This document shows, piece after piece, positions 1 through 8,594 of a DNA stretch of 41,485 nucleotides. The notes beneath the pieces were generated by a model. That model ran no database searches, was not told the origin of the DNA, and saw nothing but the letters and a program-made list of their open reading frames with translations. Position 1 is the first letter of the stretch. Each line of letters opens with the position of its first letter. The position numbers and the translations under genes are program-made. Source of the DNA: a bacterium. GTDB lineage: Bacteria > Sumerlaeota > Sumerlaeia > MVZB01. The stretch covers positions 1 through 41,485 of the forward strand of contig JAJFUE010000210.1 in assembly GCA_021372575.1 (NCBI GenBank), in the 5' to 3' direction.

Positions 1-41
1 GCGCGCTGAAGCGCGCTGATAAGAAAACCAAGGGATCGTTG
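1..41. other. window edge, intergenic
   Basis: There is no gene here. The first 16 bases can form a hairpin (GCGCGC-TGAA-GCGCGC), and this flows into the three-hairpin repeat that starts near 42. It may be part of the same repeat cluster. Confidence 0.4.
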
Positions 42-133
42 ACCACCGGCTGAAGCCGGTGGCAACCCGTTCAGCCCGCTAAAGCGGGCACGGGTTCGAA
101 TTCATTTGGTTCTGGCTACGCCAGGTTAGGATT
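42..133. repeat. three-hairpin intergenic repeat, copy A
   Basis: This is a non-coding element of about 92 bp that folds into three successive hairpins: ACCGGC-TGAA-GCCGGT, then a nested stem AACCCG...CGGGTT around GCCCGC-TAAA-GCGGGC, then CTGGC-TAC-GCCAG, ending GTTAGGATT. A second copy at 12205-12296 has the same order of stems with scattered substitutions. It lies immediately before a hexamer-array copy and the permease gene. Confidence 0.8.
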
Positions 134-163
134 ACGAGCACAAGCACGAACGCGAACGAATAA
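130..163 (+). repeat. compound hexamer repeat, short copy 1
   Basis: Degenerate copy of the dispersed array GATTAC-GAGCAC-AAGCAC-GAACGCGAACGAA. It is fused to the end of the three-hairpin element and ends about 20 bp before the start of the permease gene. Better copies are at 15059-15102 and 31595-31624. Confidence 0.6.
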
Positions 164-183
164 AATACTTGCACAATGACACC

Positions 184-1410
184 ATGTTCGATTTAACCAT
201 CTTCATCGTTTTTGTTCTCGTCTATCTGGGGATGATCCTGGGCGGGTTGCCGTATTTGGCGCTGGACCGGACGGGGGTGGCGCTGCTGGGAGCGATCGCG
301 CTGGTCGCGTTCGGCAAGGTCACGCCCGAGGCGGCGTGGGACGCCGTCGATATCCCGACGATCACGCTGCTGTTCGGGCTGATGGTCGTCTCGGCGCAGC
401 TCAGACTGGGCGGGTTTTACAGCGCCGTGACGCGAAGGCTGGCCAAGACGCCGATGATCGCGCCGGCGCTGCTGGGGCTGCTGATCGCGGTGGCCGGAGG
501 GCTTTCGGCGCTGCTCGTGAACGACATCATCTGCCTGGCGATGGCGCCGGTGCTGATCGACGGCTGCGCGCGGAGAGGATTCAATTCGGTGCCGTTTTTA
601 TTGGGACTGGCGTGCGCGGCGAACGTGGGGTCGGCGGCGACGCTGATCGGCAATCCGCAAAACATGCTGATCGGGCAGACGCTCGGGCTGTCGTTTGCGG
701 GGTATCTCGGCGAGGCCGCCGCGCCGACGGTCGCCGGGCTGATCCTCACGTGGTTCGTGATCGCCGTGTTGTATCGCGGCAAGTGGCGCGAGGGGGTTGT
801 CAGCCCGGTGACGGTCGTGCCGGAGCCGGAGCCGACCGCGCTCAACCCATGGCAGACCGGCAAGGGGCTGGTCATCCTGGCGCTGCTGGTGACCGGCTTC
901 TTGGCTGGGCGTTGGCCGCGGGAAGTGCTGGCGCTGACGGCGGCGGGGCTGCTGCTGGCGAGCCGGCGCATGGCGACGCGGAGAATCCTGGGGCTGGTTG
1001 ATTGGCATCTGCTGGTGCTGTTCATGGGCTTGTTCATCGTCAATCACGCGCTCAAGGCGTCGGGGATGCTCGGCGGCGTGATCGGCGAATTGAGAAGCGC
1101 GGGGATCGATCCGGCGCACCCGGCGTGGTTGTTCGGCGTGACGCCGGTGCTGTCGAACCTGGTGTCGAACGTGCCGGCAGTGATGCTGCTGTTGCCGGTG
1201 GCGACGCATCCGCTCGCGGGGCCGATCCTGGCGCTGTCGAGCACGCTGGCCGGCAATTTGTTTATTGTGGGGAGCATCGCGAACATCATTGTGGTCGAGC
1301 AGGCGGCGCGGCAGGGCGTGGTGGTCGGGTGGAAAGAGCACGCGCGGTGCGGCGTGCCGGTGACGGTGCTGACGCTGGCCGCGGCGGCCGTGTGGCTGAT
1401 GTGGAAATAA
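184..1410 (+). CDS. ArsB/SLC13 (CitMHS-type) anion permease
   Basis: Polytopic inner-membrane protein of 408 aa with about ten to twelve hydrophobic segments, probably moving an anion or organic acid across the cytoplasmic membrane. Both halves carry the re-entrant signatures of the ArsB/NhaD/SLC13 superfamily: SAATLIGNPQNMLIG near residues 150-164 and STLAGNLFIVGSIAN near 355-370, with a conserved LLVND near 110-114. The ATG at 184 is preferred because it starts directly at the first helix; a TTG at 169 would add five residues. No arsR or arsA gene is adjacent, so arsenite export cannot be claimed from context, and dicarboxylate, sulfate or another anion is equally possible. Upstream lie two repeat elements instead of an obvious promoter. 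Confidence 0.85.
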   Translation: MFDLTIFIVFVLVYLGMILGGLPYLALDRTGVALLGAIALVAFGKVTPEAAWDAVDIPTITLLFGLMVVSAQLRLGGFYSAVTRRLAKTPMIAPALLGLLIAVAGGLSALLVNDIICLAMAPVLIDGCARRGFNSVPFLLGLACAANVGSAATLIGNPQNMLIGQTLGLSFAGYLGEAAAPTVAGLILTWFVIAVLYRGKWREGVVSPVTVVPEPEPTALNPWQTGKGLVILALLVTGFLAGRWPREVLALTAAGLLLASRRMATRRILGLVDWHLLVLFMGLFIVNHALKASGMLGGVIGELRSAGIDPAHPAWLFGVTPVLSNLVSNVPAVMLLLPVATHPLAGPILALSSTLAGNLFIVGSIANIIVVEQAARQGVVVGWKEHARCGVPVTVLTLAAAAVWLMWK

Positions 1411-1506
1411 CCGGGCGCTCGGCAACGCGAATCGAAAACGGGAGCCAAAGCGGGCGAGCCGGCCTCCGCTCGAGCCGGCTTGAACATGAAATCCCTGGCG
1501 ATGGCT

Positions 1507-1839
1507 TTACGATCTCGTCGTGGTCCTCATCTCTTTGACAAGCTCCATGCCCCACGTCCGCGCGCCCTCGATGAACTTGATCTCGGGTGGCTCGGCGGCC
1601 AAATCCATCGCGGCGAGTATGCGCTCGAATATCGATGATTGGATGTGCGGCCGCGCGTCGGCCTCGCTCTTCCAGCGTTCGATGTAAAGAATCCGCTGCT
1701 CGTCCTCGATGCCCTCGTAAATTTCGCACCCAAGGTTGCCCTGCATCGCGGACGTCGGGCCCTCCACCGACCGCAGCATCTCAACGATCTGCTGCCGCAG
1801 CCTCGGCGCCGGGACGATCTTTAACAGAAACACAAACAT
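1507..1839 (-). CDS. antibiotic biosynthesis monooxygenase (ABM) domain protein
   Basis: A 110-aa protein with the dimeric alpha/beta-barrel pattern of the ABM/putative quinol monooxygenase family: an opening strand (MFVFLLKIVPAP), a helix (RLRQQIVEMLRSVEGPTSAM), then GNLGCEIYEGIEDEQRILYIERW, where the W is typical of the family, and a helix with HIQSSIFERIL. Such small proteins oxidise quinols or aromatic polyketides, or serve as stress proteins, without metal or flavin. The substrate is unknown. It is convergent with the permease and stands alone. No strong ribosome-binding site is visible before the ATG. Confidence 0.75.
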   Translation of the reverse strand: MFVFLLKIVPAPRLRQQIVEMLRSVEGPTSAMQGNLGCEIYEGIEDEQRILYIERWKSEADARPHIQSSIFERILAAMDLAAEPPEIKFIEGARTWGMELVKEMRTTTRS

Positions 1840-1849
1840 GACGCGTGCC

Positions 1850-1899
1850 CGTTTCGTTATTCGTGCTCGTGCTAGTAATCGTAATCGTAATCGAGAACC
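1850..1899 (-). repeat. compound hexamer repeat, copy 2 (inverted)
   Basis: Read on the minus strand this is CGATTA three times, then CTAGCA, CGAGCA and CGAATAACG. It has the same order of units as the copies at 15059 and 31595. It lies in the 167-bp gap between the monooxygenase and the sigma-54 activator. Confidence 0.75.
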
Positions 1900-1967
1900 G
1901 TGCCATCGCCATGTGCCATGCGACGGGGCGGAGGGGCGTTTAAAACAATTGACTTACGGCGGGTTGA

Positions 1968-1996
1968 AAAGGAACGGCCCGAAAACAAAGGGCCGT
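1968..1996 (-). terminator. intrinsic terminator of the sigma-54 activator
   Basis: Perfect 7-bp stem ACGGCCC/GGGCCGT (1974-1980 and 1990-1996) with an 9-nt loop. On the minus strand it is followed by the T-rich stretch TCCTTTTC, ten bases after the stop codon of the regulator. Confidence 0.6.
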
Positions 1997-2006
1997 ATTC
2001 GCGTCC

Positions 2007-4097
2007 TTAAGACGGCATGCCGTCCCTGACATGGCGCAGCGGGATGTTGAGCTTCTTCATTTTCGTGTAAAGCGTCGAAGGCCTCAAACCCAGCAGGGCG
2101 GCCGCCCCGCGCGGGCCCTTGATGCGCCAGTCGGTCGTCTTGAGGGCGTCCAGGATTGACTGCTGCATCACCTGCTCGAGCGTCATTGGCGCCGTCTCCG
2201 GCACGCGGCGCGCGCCGGGCATCTCCAATTCCAGCCTGTCGCCGCGGCTCACGATCATCGCGCGCTCGATTACGTTGCGCAGCTCGCGCACGTTCCCCGG
2301 CCACGAGTAGTGCCTGAGCGACTCCATCGTCTTCTGCGGGATCGACATGACGCGCTTGCCCATCTTGCGGTTGAATTCGTCAATAAAGGCCCAGACGAGC
2401 AGGGGAATATCGTCCGTCCGCTGGCTGAGCGGCGGCAGCTCGATCGGGAACACGCTCAGCCGGTAATACAGGTCCTTGCGGAACGTCCCCGCATTCACGG
2501 CATCGACGAGGTTGCGGTTGGTCGCCGCGATCAGGCGCACATCGACGCGGATCGTCCTGGGGTTGCCGAGCCGCTCGAATTCGCCCTCCTGCAGCACCCG
2601 CAGCAGCTTGCCCTGCAGCTCGACCGACAGCTCCCCGATTTCGTCGAGGAACAGCGTGCCGCCGTTGGCCAGCTCGAACCGGCCGACCTGTCGCGTCAGC
2701 GCGCCCGTGTAGGCGCCCTTCTCGCGGCCGAACAGCTCGCTTTCGATCAGCGTTGCCGGCAGCGTCGCGCAGTTCACGATGACGAGGATCTTGTTTTTGC
2801 GCGCGCTCGCGGCGTGGATCGCGCGCGCGACCAATTCCTTGCCCGTCCCGGTCTCGCCGGTGATCAGCACCGGCGAATGGGTCGGCCCGACCTGCTTGAT
2901 CTGCTTGAACACCGCCTGCATCGAGCCGCTCTGGCCGACCATCGAGGACAGTTCGTTAAGCGCCTTGAACTCCTCGGCCTGATAAACATTTTCCGACTCG
3001 ATCCGCCGCTTGAGCTCCTCGTTGTCGATTACGCGCTGGCGAAGCTCATCCTCCATCTGCTTGCGGTCGGTGATGTCCAGCGCGACGCCGAAGATGCGCG
3101 CCGGCTCGCCGGGCGATTTGGCCAGCGAACGAACCGTGCCGAACTGAATCCACCGGCATCCGCCATCGGGCAGCACGATGCGGAAATCGGCGCGGCCGTG
3201 CTCATTCGAGGCCAGCGGCCTCTCGACGATCTGGCTGAAACGGCCGATGTCCTCGGGATGGATCACGCGCATGAGGCTGTCCAGGTTCAGCGTTTCGTCC
3301 GGTCCGAGTCCGACCAGCTCGCGCGTTTTGGCCGACGCGCGGATCACTCCGTTGGCCATGTCGAGGTCCCACAGGCCCGCATTGGCCGATTCCGCGGCGA
3401 GCATCAGCCGCGCTTCGTTCTCGTGCACCGCATTGTCGATGCGCGTCCGCGCGATGGCATGGGCGAAAATGCCCGCCACGGCGCGGACCTTCTCAACGGC
3501 CCGGTCGGGCCATACCCGTTCCCCACGCAGCATGGCGAACGTCATCATCCCGATCACCGCATCGCCTTCCGCGAGTGGAAGAATCAACACGGATTTCGTT
3601 CCGTAGTGACGCAGGAACTCCCGATCGAGCCTGGCTTCTTCCGGCAGATCCTCGAGCCGCTCGATCACGCTGGCCTGGTTTTGCCGCAGCCGGCTGCCGG
3701 CCCACGGGAAAAATTGATCGACCTCGACGTGATTGAATCCCCACGTCCCGTCGGGGGACTGGGTGCGCCATTCATCGAGCGAATCCATGCTATCCGTCGG
3801 CCGGATCGTCTCCGGGCCCGCAACGGCCTGAAATAGGTGCGTGATTTGCATGACGCGCATGTCCGCGTCCATGAATTGCCAGATGGTCGATCGATCCAGG
3901 CCGAGGAACTCGCACACGCGCCGCTGCGCGTCGCGCACGGCCTCGTCCATCTCGCCGAGCGGCGCCTGCACGAAGCAGGCCGCAAGGTCGGCCAACAGAC
4001 CCTCGATCTGAAACTGCCCCGGATCCGTTTCGGATTTCCGCGGCCCGCGAGTCCGGCTCGCATCCGCACGACTCTGAACGAGGTGTGTTCCCATCAT
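2007..4097 (-). CDS. sigma-54-dependent transcriptional activator (GAF-PAS-AAA+-Fis)
   Basis: A 696-aa enhancer-binding protein. An N-terminal GAF-like sensor (about residues 30-220) is followed by a PAS domain with PAC tail (about 230-350, ending [15 protein letters not shown]), a short coiled coil, the AAA+ ATPase (about 390-625) and a Fis-type helix-turn-helix (about 645-690). The ATPase has Walker A GETGTGKE, Walker [13 protein letters not shown] and the sigma-54 contact loop as GAYTGA instead of the usual GAFTGA. The F-to-Y change is found in some active family members. There is no receiver domain, so control should be by a ligand or redox cue on GAF/PAS. The architecture resembles FhlA-type regulators. 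It stands alone; its target is not obvious here. ATGs at 4097 and 4094 are both possible starts. Confidence 0.93.
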   Translation of the reverse strand: MMGTHLVQSRADASRTRGPRKSETDPGQFQIEGLLADLAACFVQAPLGEMDEAVRDAQRRVCEFLGLDRSTIWQFMDADMRVMQITHLFQAVAGPETIRPTDSMDSLDEWRTQSPDGTWGFNHVEVDQFFPWAGSRLRQNQASVIERLEDLPEEARLDREFLRHYGTKSVLILPLAEGDAVIGMMTFAMLRGERVWPDRAVEKVRAVAGIFAHAIARTRIDNAVHENEARLMLAAESANAGLWDLDMANGVIRASAKTRELVGLGPDETLNLDSLMRVIHPEDIGRFSQIVERPLASNEHGRADFRIVLPDGGCRWIQFGTVRSLAKSPGEPARIFGVALDITDRKQMEDELRQRVIDNEELKRRIESENVYQAEEFKALNELSSMVGQSGSMQAVFKQIKQVGPTHSPVLITGETGTGKELVARAIHAASARKNKILVIVNCATLPATLIESELFGREKGAYTGALTRQVGRFELANGGTLFLDEIGELSVELQGKLLRVLQEGEFERLGNPRTIRVDVRLIAATNRNLVDAVNAGTFRKDLYYRLSVFPIELPPLSQRTDDIPLLVWAFIDEFNRKMGKRVMSIPQKTMESLRHYSWPGNVRELRNVIERAMIVSRGDRLELEMPGARRVPETAPMTLEQVMQQSILDALKTTDWRIKGPRGAAALLGLRPSTLYTKMKKLNIPLRHVRDGMPS

Positions 4098-4491
4098 CGG
4101 GCACTTTTGACCGGGATTACGCGCAGGCCAATGGCTGCGGGTAAATCTACAACTGGGAAAAGGGTGAACCTATATATTCTTGATACATCCAACCGCGCCC
4201 CGAACACAACTAATAGAAATCTCAAAAGGGTCGGAAATCCCAAAAAAGGCCGCTATGGCGACCCTTTCCCGCGCCTCCAACCGATCCAACCCCGCGCCGA
4301 TTTGACGTAACCGGTTCAATTTCAATCCGGCGCGCCGCCGAGGCAAATTCCGTCGGATCGGGCACGCTTTTTTCATCTCGACACGTTTGGCGGCGAAGCC
4401 GCGGCCAAACAAAATTTATCCGAGAATCGCCGTTGGGATAAAATTATCCATCACCCCAATCGAAAGCCTGTTTGGATTCCTGAAAGGAGCC
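4098..4491. promoter_or_regulatory. divergent intergenic region with ATCC/GGAT inverted repeats
   Basis: About 400 bp between the divergent sigma-54 activator and the DUF2092-like gene. It holds a GTTTGG...CCAAAC hairpin with a GGC-GAA-GCC core (about 4385-4410), and then TTTATCC (4415-4421), GGATAAA (4436-4442) and TTATCC (4444-4449), which make two overlapping inverted pairs upstream of the downstream gene. They could be an operator for that gene. No clear -24/-12 promoter was found. Confidence 0.35.
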
Positions 4492-4497
4492 ATGCAT

Positions 4498-5262
4498 ATG
4501 AACCGCAAGTATGTCGCGCTCGCAATCGGGTTGTTGCTGCTCGTGTTCACGGCCGGCGTGATCCGTTCGCAGGAGACGCCCCGCGCGCCGTCGATCGATC
4601 CCGAGGCCGACCAGATCCTGCGCCAGATGAGCGATCAGCTCAAGCAGGTCAAGTCGCGCGTGTTCCGCCTCGCCGACACGATCGACGACGTCCAGCCCGA
4701 CGGCCGCAAGATCCAGTTCGCGCACGTCCGCGAAATGACCGTGGTCAAGCCGGATAAGCTCAAGGTCGAAACTTTCGGCGACATCACCAACCGCATCCTG
4801 TGGAAGGACGGCAAGACGCTGACCGTGTTCGACAAGGACAAGAAGGTCTATGCGCAGCTCCATGACCCCGGCACGATCGACCAGGCCATCGACATGCTGC
4901 AGGACCAATACAACATGAGCTTGCCGGCCGCGGACCTGCTCACCGAGGACGTCTATCACGCGCTCGTCGATGGGTGCAACCAGGTGAATTACGTCGGCAT
5001 GGGCTTCGTCGGCGAGGAGAAGTGCCATCACCTCGCGTTCTCGCGCGACAACATCGATTACCAGCTCTGGATCAGCGCCGGCGAGAAGCTGGGGCCGCGC
5101 AAACTGGTCATTACCTACAAGCTGCTGCCCGGCGAGCCCCAATACACGCTGCAACTGTTGAGCATCAAGGATTCGAGCAAGATCACGGACGCGGTGTTCA
5201 CGTGCGACCTGCCCAAGGACGCCGTGCAGATTGAATTCCAGCCCCCGGCGACGCCGCGATGA
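4498..5262 (+). CDS. secreted DUF2092-like protein
   Basis: A 254-aa exported protein. The N-terminus MNRKYVALAIGLLLLVFTAG is a signal peptide, cleaved near IRSQE. The rest fits the DUF2092 pattern of envelope proteins: an opening helix (ADQILRQMSDQLKQVKS), strands around REMTVVKPDKLKVETFGD, then WKDGKTLTVFDKDKKVYAQL and HHLAFSRDNIDYQLWIS, which recall the LolA/LppX-like half-barrel. This suggests a periplasmic lipid or hydrophobic-ligand carrier role, but the family has no firm function. The ATG at 4498 is chosen because AAAGGAG lies 8 nt upstream; the ATG at 4492 is too close. It is followed after 57 bp by the repeat-rich secreted gene, probably as one operon. Confidence 0.8.
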   Translation: MNRKYVALAIGLLLLVFTAGVIRSQETPRAPSIDPEADQILRQMSDQLKQVKSRVFRLADTIDDVQPDGRKIQFAHVREMTVVKPDKLKVETFGDITNRILWKDGKTLTVFDKDKKVYAQLHDPGTIDQAIDMLQDQYNMSLPAADLLTEDVYHALVDGCNQVNYVGMGFVGEEKCHHLAFSRDNIDYQLWISAGEKLGPRKLVITYKLLPGEPQYTLQLLSIKDSSKITDAVFTCDLPKDAVQIEFQPPATPR

Positions 5263-5319
5263 CCGCGCGCCGGCGGGTTCGAATCCAACACTCCCTTCCG
5301 TGACGAAAGGATATGAAAC

Positions 5320-6645
5320 ATGAACTGGAAAACTATCATCGCCCTGGCCGGCGCGTGCGCGCTTTGCCTCGGCCCGGCGCAGGCCGCGCGCTACTCCGGA
5401 GGAGGCGGCGGAAACCGCAGCGCCTCGACCGGCCGCACCAGCTCCGGCTATAGCACCAGCGGCCGGACCAGCTCCGGATCGTATGGGTCGGTCCGTCAAT
5501 CCAGCCGCGGCACGCAATCGGCGCAGCGCCCGTCCGGCTCAACCTCGCGGCAATCGTTCAGCAACGAGCCGTATGGCTCCGTCCGCCAGTCGAAGAATCA
5601 AGCCGGCGCGACCGCGGGCGGATCGTTCACCACTCCGCAATCCACCACAAATCGCCAGGCGACCGGCGCCCGCACCCAGGAACGCGACCATCAGGCCGAT
5701 TATAGCCGCGAAGTGACCGGCCCCGGCGGCCAGACCTACCAGACCTCCGGTCAGGCCAGCGTCGATAACGGCCAGTTGCAATACAGCCGCACGATCACCG
5801 GCCCCGGCAACCAGCAGATCAGCACGTCCGGCCAGGCCACGGGCGGCGGCGGCGAAGGGGTTCAGTATTCGCGACAGGTAACCGGCCCCGGCAACGAGCG
5901 CATCAGCACGTCGGGCCAGGCCACGGGCGGCGGGGGCGAAGGGGTTCAATATTCGCGTCAGGTAACCGGCCCGGGCAACGAGCGCATCAGCACGTCGGGC
6001 CAGGCCACGGGCGGCGGCGGCCAGGGGGTTCAATATTCGCGTCAGGCAACCGGCCCGGGCAACGAGCGCATCAGCACGTCGGGCCAGGCCACGGGCGGCG
6101 GCGGCCAGGGCGTTCAGTATTCGCGTCAGGTAACCGGCCCCGGCAACGAGCGCATCAGCACGTCGGGCTACGGCACCGTCTCGGGCGGGCAGGCCAGTTA
6201 CTACCGCCAGGCAACCGGCCCGGGGAATCAGCGCATCAGCACGTCGGGCCAGGCTGCCATAACCGGGCAGAACATCGGCGCGCCGGGCGTCGCCGCGCCG
6301 GGCGCCGCGTTCAACAACCAGCGGATGTATGTGAATCCCGCGGTTTCGCCCGTGCGCGTCGGAACCGTTGTGCCCACGCTTCCGACCGGCGTGCGGCCCG
6401 TTACGGTTGCGGGCGCATCCTATTACTACCAGGGGAACAATTACTATAAGCCGATCTATAACGACGGCGCGTGGACGTATCAGGCCGTCACCCCGCCCGT
6501 CGGCGCAACGATCTTCAGCGTCCCGGCCGGCGGCAGCATGACGCGCGTGGGCGGCGTTGCCTACTACGTGCTCGACGGCACGTATTACCGCCCGACCTAC
6601 GTCAACGGCATGGTCGCCTACCTCGTCGTCGCCCCGCCGCAGTAA
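5320..6645 (+). CDS. secreted tandem-repeat protein with DUF6515-like C-terminus
   Basis: A 441-aa protein with a signal peptide (residues 1-22, ending at AQAARY). A Ser/Gly/Thr/Gln-rich linker follows (about 23-125), then about seven 27-28-residue repeats of the form YSRQVTGPGNERISTSGQ plus a Gly-rich turn (about 126-310). The C-terminus repeats tyrosine-rich motifs: YYYQGNNYYKPIY, then VGGVAYYVLDGTYYRP, like the DUF6515 family found next to DUF2092 genes in other bacteria. The ATG has GAAAGGA about 9 nt upstream. The low-complexity middle suggests an extracellular or periplasmic fibre or matrix protein. Two upstream copies of SGSYGSVRQS and YGSVRQSK form a minor repeat near residues 52-90. 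Function unknown. Confidence 0.8.
   Translation: MNWKTIIALAGACALCLGPAQAARYSGGGGGNRSASTGRTSSGYSTSGRTSSGSYGSVRQSSRGTQSAQRPSGSTSRQSFSNEPYGSVRQSKNQAGATAGGSFTTPQSTTNRQATGARTQERDHQADYSREVTGPGGQTYQTSGQASVDNGQLQYSRTITGPGNQQISTSGQATGGGGEGVQYSRQVTGPGNERISTSGQATGGGGEGVQYSRQVTGPGNERISTSGQATGGGGQGVQYSRQATGPGNERISTSGQATGGGGQGVQYSRQVTGPGNERISTSGYGTVSGGQASYYRQATGPGNQRISTSGQAAITGQNIGAPGVAAPGAAFNNQRMYVNPAVSPVRVGTVVPTLPTGVRPVTVAGASYYYQGNNYYKPIYNDGAWTYQAVTPPVGATIFSVPAGGSMTRVGGVAYYVLDGTYYRPTYVNGMVAYLVVAPPQ
5698..6255 (+). repeat. 84-bp in-frame tandem repeat within the secreted gene
   Basis: Four consecutive units begin at exactly 84-bp spacing (5779, 5863, 5947, 6031, 6115). They are flanked by more diverged 81-bp units at 5698 and about 6199. 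The central units differ at only a few positions, mostly synonymous (CAGTAT/CAATAT, GAAGGG/CAGGGG). This points to recent expansion or ongoing homogenisation by slippage or recombination. Confidence 0.95.
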
Positions 6646-6651
6646 TCAACG

Positions 6652-6683
6652 CAGCCGCCCGTGGCCAATCACCAAGGGCGGCT
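6652..6683 (+). terminator. hairpin after the secreted pair
   Basis: Stem CAGCCGCCC/GGGCGGCTG with a 15-nt loop, 6 bp after the stop codon. It is followed by ATTATG and not by a clear U-tract, so termination is likely but not certain. The rest of the gap to 6970 holds no gene that I can support. Confidence 0.5.
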
Positions 6684-6970
6684 GATTATGCCTCGCACCT
6701 GTTGTTCAACCTGGAGTCAAACTCCCCATTCGAGACATGCGCCACGCCAATGGCGCGCCGAGAGCGCATGCAATTTTTCAAACCCCGGCAAAACGTGCAA
6801 CAACCTGCTACCGTAGGTTCGGTTCCGATGTTTTAATTTGTGCATATCAACTTTCGCGAGGAGCGCTATCAGGGCGTTCACTCTCATTTCCCATTTCTCA
6901 TCACATTTGTTTCTCGGCTAGAATCATTTCGTGCCCGAGGGTTCCCCTTGCCCCCGGCGAAATCCATTCC

Positions 6971-8113
6971 TTGGATTTTAATTTGCCCGTTCCGGCCAGA
7001 CCGCCCGTTCGCCCGCGCCGCAAGCTCAGCCGGCGCAAGAAGTGGATCTTCGGCATCGTCGCCGCCCTGATGGCGCTTGGGGCTGCGCTGGTCGTTCTCG
7101 AGATCGCGACCCGCATCCTGACCCGCGCCAACCTTGTGCATTTCGGCGAGTGGGAAACCATCCCCGGTGTGCGCTTCAAGCTTCGGCCTTACATCAGCGG
7201 CAACAACAGCCAGGGCTTCCACGACATCGAACGCCCGTTCCAGAAGCCCGCCGGCAGACGCCGCGTCCTGTTCCTCGGCGACTCCTACACGTGGGGCCTT
7301 GTCGATTACGACCACCGTTTCACCACGCTTGTCGAGCGCGAGCTGAACCGGCTCGACCCGTCCCACCCCACCGAGGTCATCAACCTCGGCGTCGCCAGTT
7401 ACGGCCCCGCCGATTGCTTCGAGCTCTGGAAAAACTACGGCGTGCGCTACCAGCCCGATGCGGTCGTCTTTTGTTTCTATCAGGGCAACGACGTCACCGA
7501 CAACAGCCTGCTCGGCTATCACCGCGCGGTCCTCGGCGAGAAGGTCCCGATCCGCATCGGCAACTGGCTCGACAAAAGCTGGTTCATCGATTTCCTGCGC
7601 GTCAAGGCGCGCCTCGCGCACTTCGGCTTCACGCGCAACACCGCCGTCGCGCACGGCATGACCTCGGCCGACATCATCGCCGGCTGGCTTTACACCGTTC
7701 GCCTGTTCGACCCCGCCAGGCAGGCCGACGTCCAGTGGAGCTACGACTGCCTGAGCTACGTCTTCCGCGACATGAAGGCCTTCGCCGCGCAGCAACGCAC
7801 ACCCCTGCTTGTTGTCCAGTTGCCCGCGGCGATGCAGATCGACCCCGATCTGGCGCGCCGCGTCGCCAAAGCCGCCGGCCGCCCCATCGCCGATTTCGAT
7901 TTCACGCTCATCAGCCGCAAAATCAAATCCCAGCTCGATCACATCGGCATCACATCGGCCGACATCTCCGACGCCATCAAGGCCGAGCCCGATCCGGCCG
8001 GGCTTTACATCCCGACCGACACGCACTGGAACGAGCGTGGCAACGCCGCCGCCGCCAAAGCCATGACCCCCGCGATCGCGCAATTTCTGGGAGTGATCGG
8101 CCAGGACATTTGA
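6971..8113 (+). CDS. membrane-anchored SGNH/GDSL hydrolase
   Basis: About 380 aa. A basic N-terminus (RPRRKLSRRKKW) precedes one transmembrane helix (about 25-46), so the catalytic domain should lie outside the cytoplasmic membrane. Block I is FLGDSYTWG, with the nucleophile Ser near residue 105; a second block is INLGVASYGPAD; the oxyanion Asn lies in CFYQGNDVTDN; and the Asp/His pair is DTHWNERGN near residue 350. The layout recalls AlgJ/AlgX-like acyltransferase-esterases that act on exported polysaccharide, but the substrate is unknown. No ATG suits the N-terminus, so TTG at 6971 is proposed (GGCGA upstream), with TTG at 6983 as the alternative. The open frame runs upstream to 6737, but that part lacks coding character. 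Confidence 0.85.
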   Translation: MDFNLPVPARPPVRPRRKLSRRKKWIFGIVAALMALGAALVVLEIATRILTRANLVHFGEWETIPGVRFKLRPYISGNNSQGFHDIERPFQKPAGRRRVLFLGDSYTWGLVDYDHRFTTLVERELNRLDPSHPTEVINLGVASYGPADCFELWKNYGVRYQPDAVVFCFYQGNDVTDNSLLGYHRAVLGEKVPIRIGNWLDKSWFIDFLRVKARLAHFGFTRNTAVAHGMTSADIIAGWLYTVRLFDPARQADVQWSYDCLSYVFRDMKAFAAQQRTPLLVVQLPAAMQIDPDLARRVAKAAGRPIADFDFTLISRKIKSQLDHIGITSADISDAIKAEPDPAGLYIPTDTHWNERGNAAAAKAMTPAIAQFLGVIGQDI

Positions 8114-8194
8114 GAAGGCCGGTCCCCGCAGGGGTCCACGAGGCGGACAGCCCCGGCTCGATCAAAAACACTCGATCCGCCCGCCGATTCCCTT

Positions 8195-8593
8195 CTATGC
8201 GCCGGGGACCAGTTCGCACGCCATCACGTTCTCGTGCGGGATCTCGAGTTTGTTCCTGATGCCGAAATCGATCGCGGACTTGAAGCCGAACCGGTGGTAA
8301 TAGGCGGGGTCGCCGACGAGGAAAACGGATTTGTAGCCCATTCCGCGCGCGAGCCTGAAACTCTCCTCGATCAGCCTGGAGCCGACGCCCTGGTTGCGAT
8401 GCTCGATCGCGACCGAGATCGGCGCGAGCTGGAGCGCCTCGATCTCGCTGCCGTCGGTGTAAATCCTGATTCCGGTCAGCATGATGTGGCCGATGAGCCG
8501 GCCGTTTTCCTCCGCGACCTTGACGAGCTCGTAAATCCCGGGGAACTCTCAGGGTTTTTCCGGCCTGATGTTTATTTGTTCGCTCATTTCCAT
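8195..8593 (-). pseudogene. decayed GNAT N-acetyltransferase (YhbS-like)
   Basis: The intact C-terminal half (8195-8482) has the GNAT signature: the acetyl-CoA loop HRNQGVGSRLIEES, then GYKSVFLVGDPAYYHRFGF. Upstream in the same frame, 8593 back to 8483 reads MEMSEQINIRPEKP, a TGA stop, then EFPGIYELVKVAEENGRLIGHI. The expected N-terminal strand and start are thus present, but they are cut by the stop and about 20-30 residues are missing between IYELVK and VAEENGRL compared with full-length family members (about 165 aa). The C-terminus also stops early, just after ELVPGA. A single in-frame deletion plus a nonsense codon is the simplest reading. The remaining 95-aa frame could in principle still be translated from the ATG at 8482. 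Confidence 0.75.
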
Positions 8594-8594
8594 G

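Noticed and set aside
5268-5300. tRNA-like T-loop (GGGTTCGAATCC)
   Set aside because: No flanking acceptor, D or anticodon arms fit; the upstream bases belong to the DUF2092-like gene.
5539-6033. A 164-aa minus-strand frame with internal repeats opposite the secreted repeat protein
   Set aside because: Its repeats only mirror the 84-bp sense repeats; it has no ribosome-binding site and the sense frame has a signal peptide.
5698-6255. CRISPR-like regular repeats
   Set aside because: The units are contiguous, in frame and without spacers, so they encode protein repeats.
6737-6970. An ATG-started longer form of the SGNH hydrolase
   Set aside because: The 78 added residues have no coding character and would place the membrane anchor far from the N-terminus.
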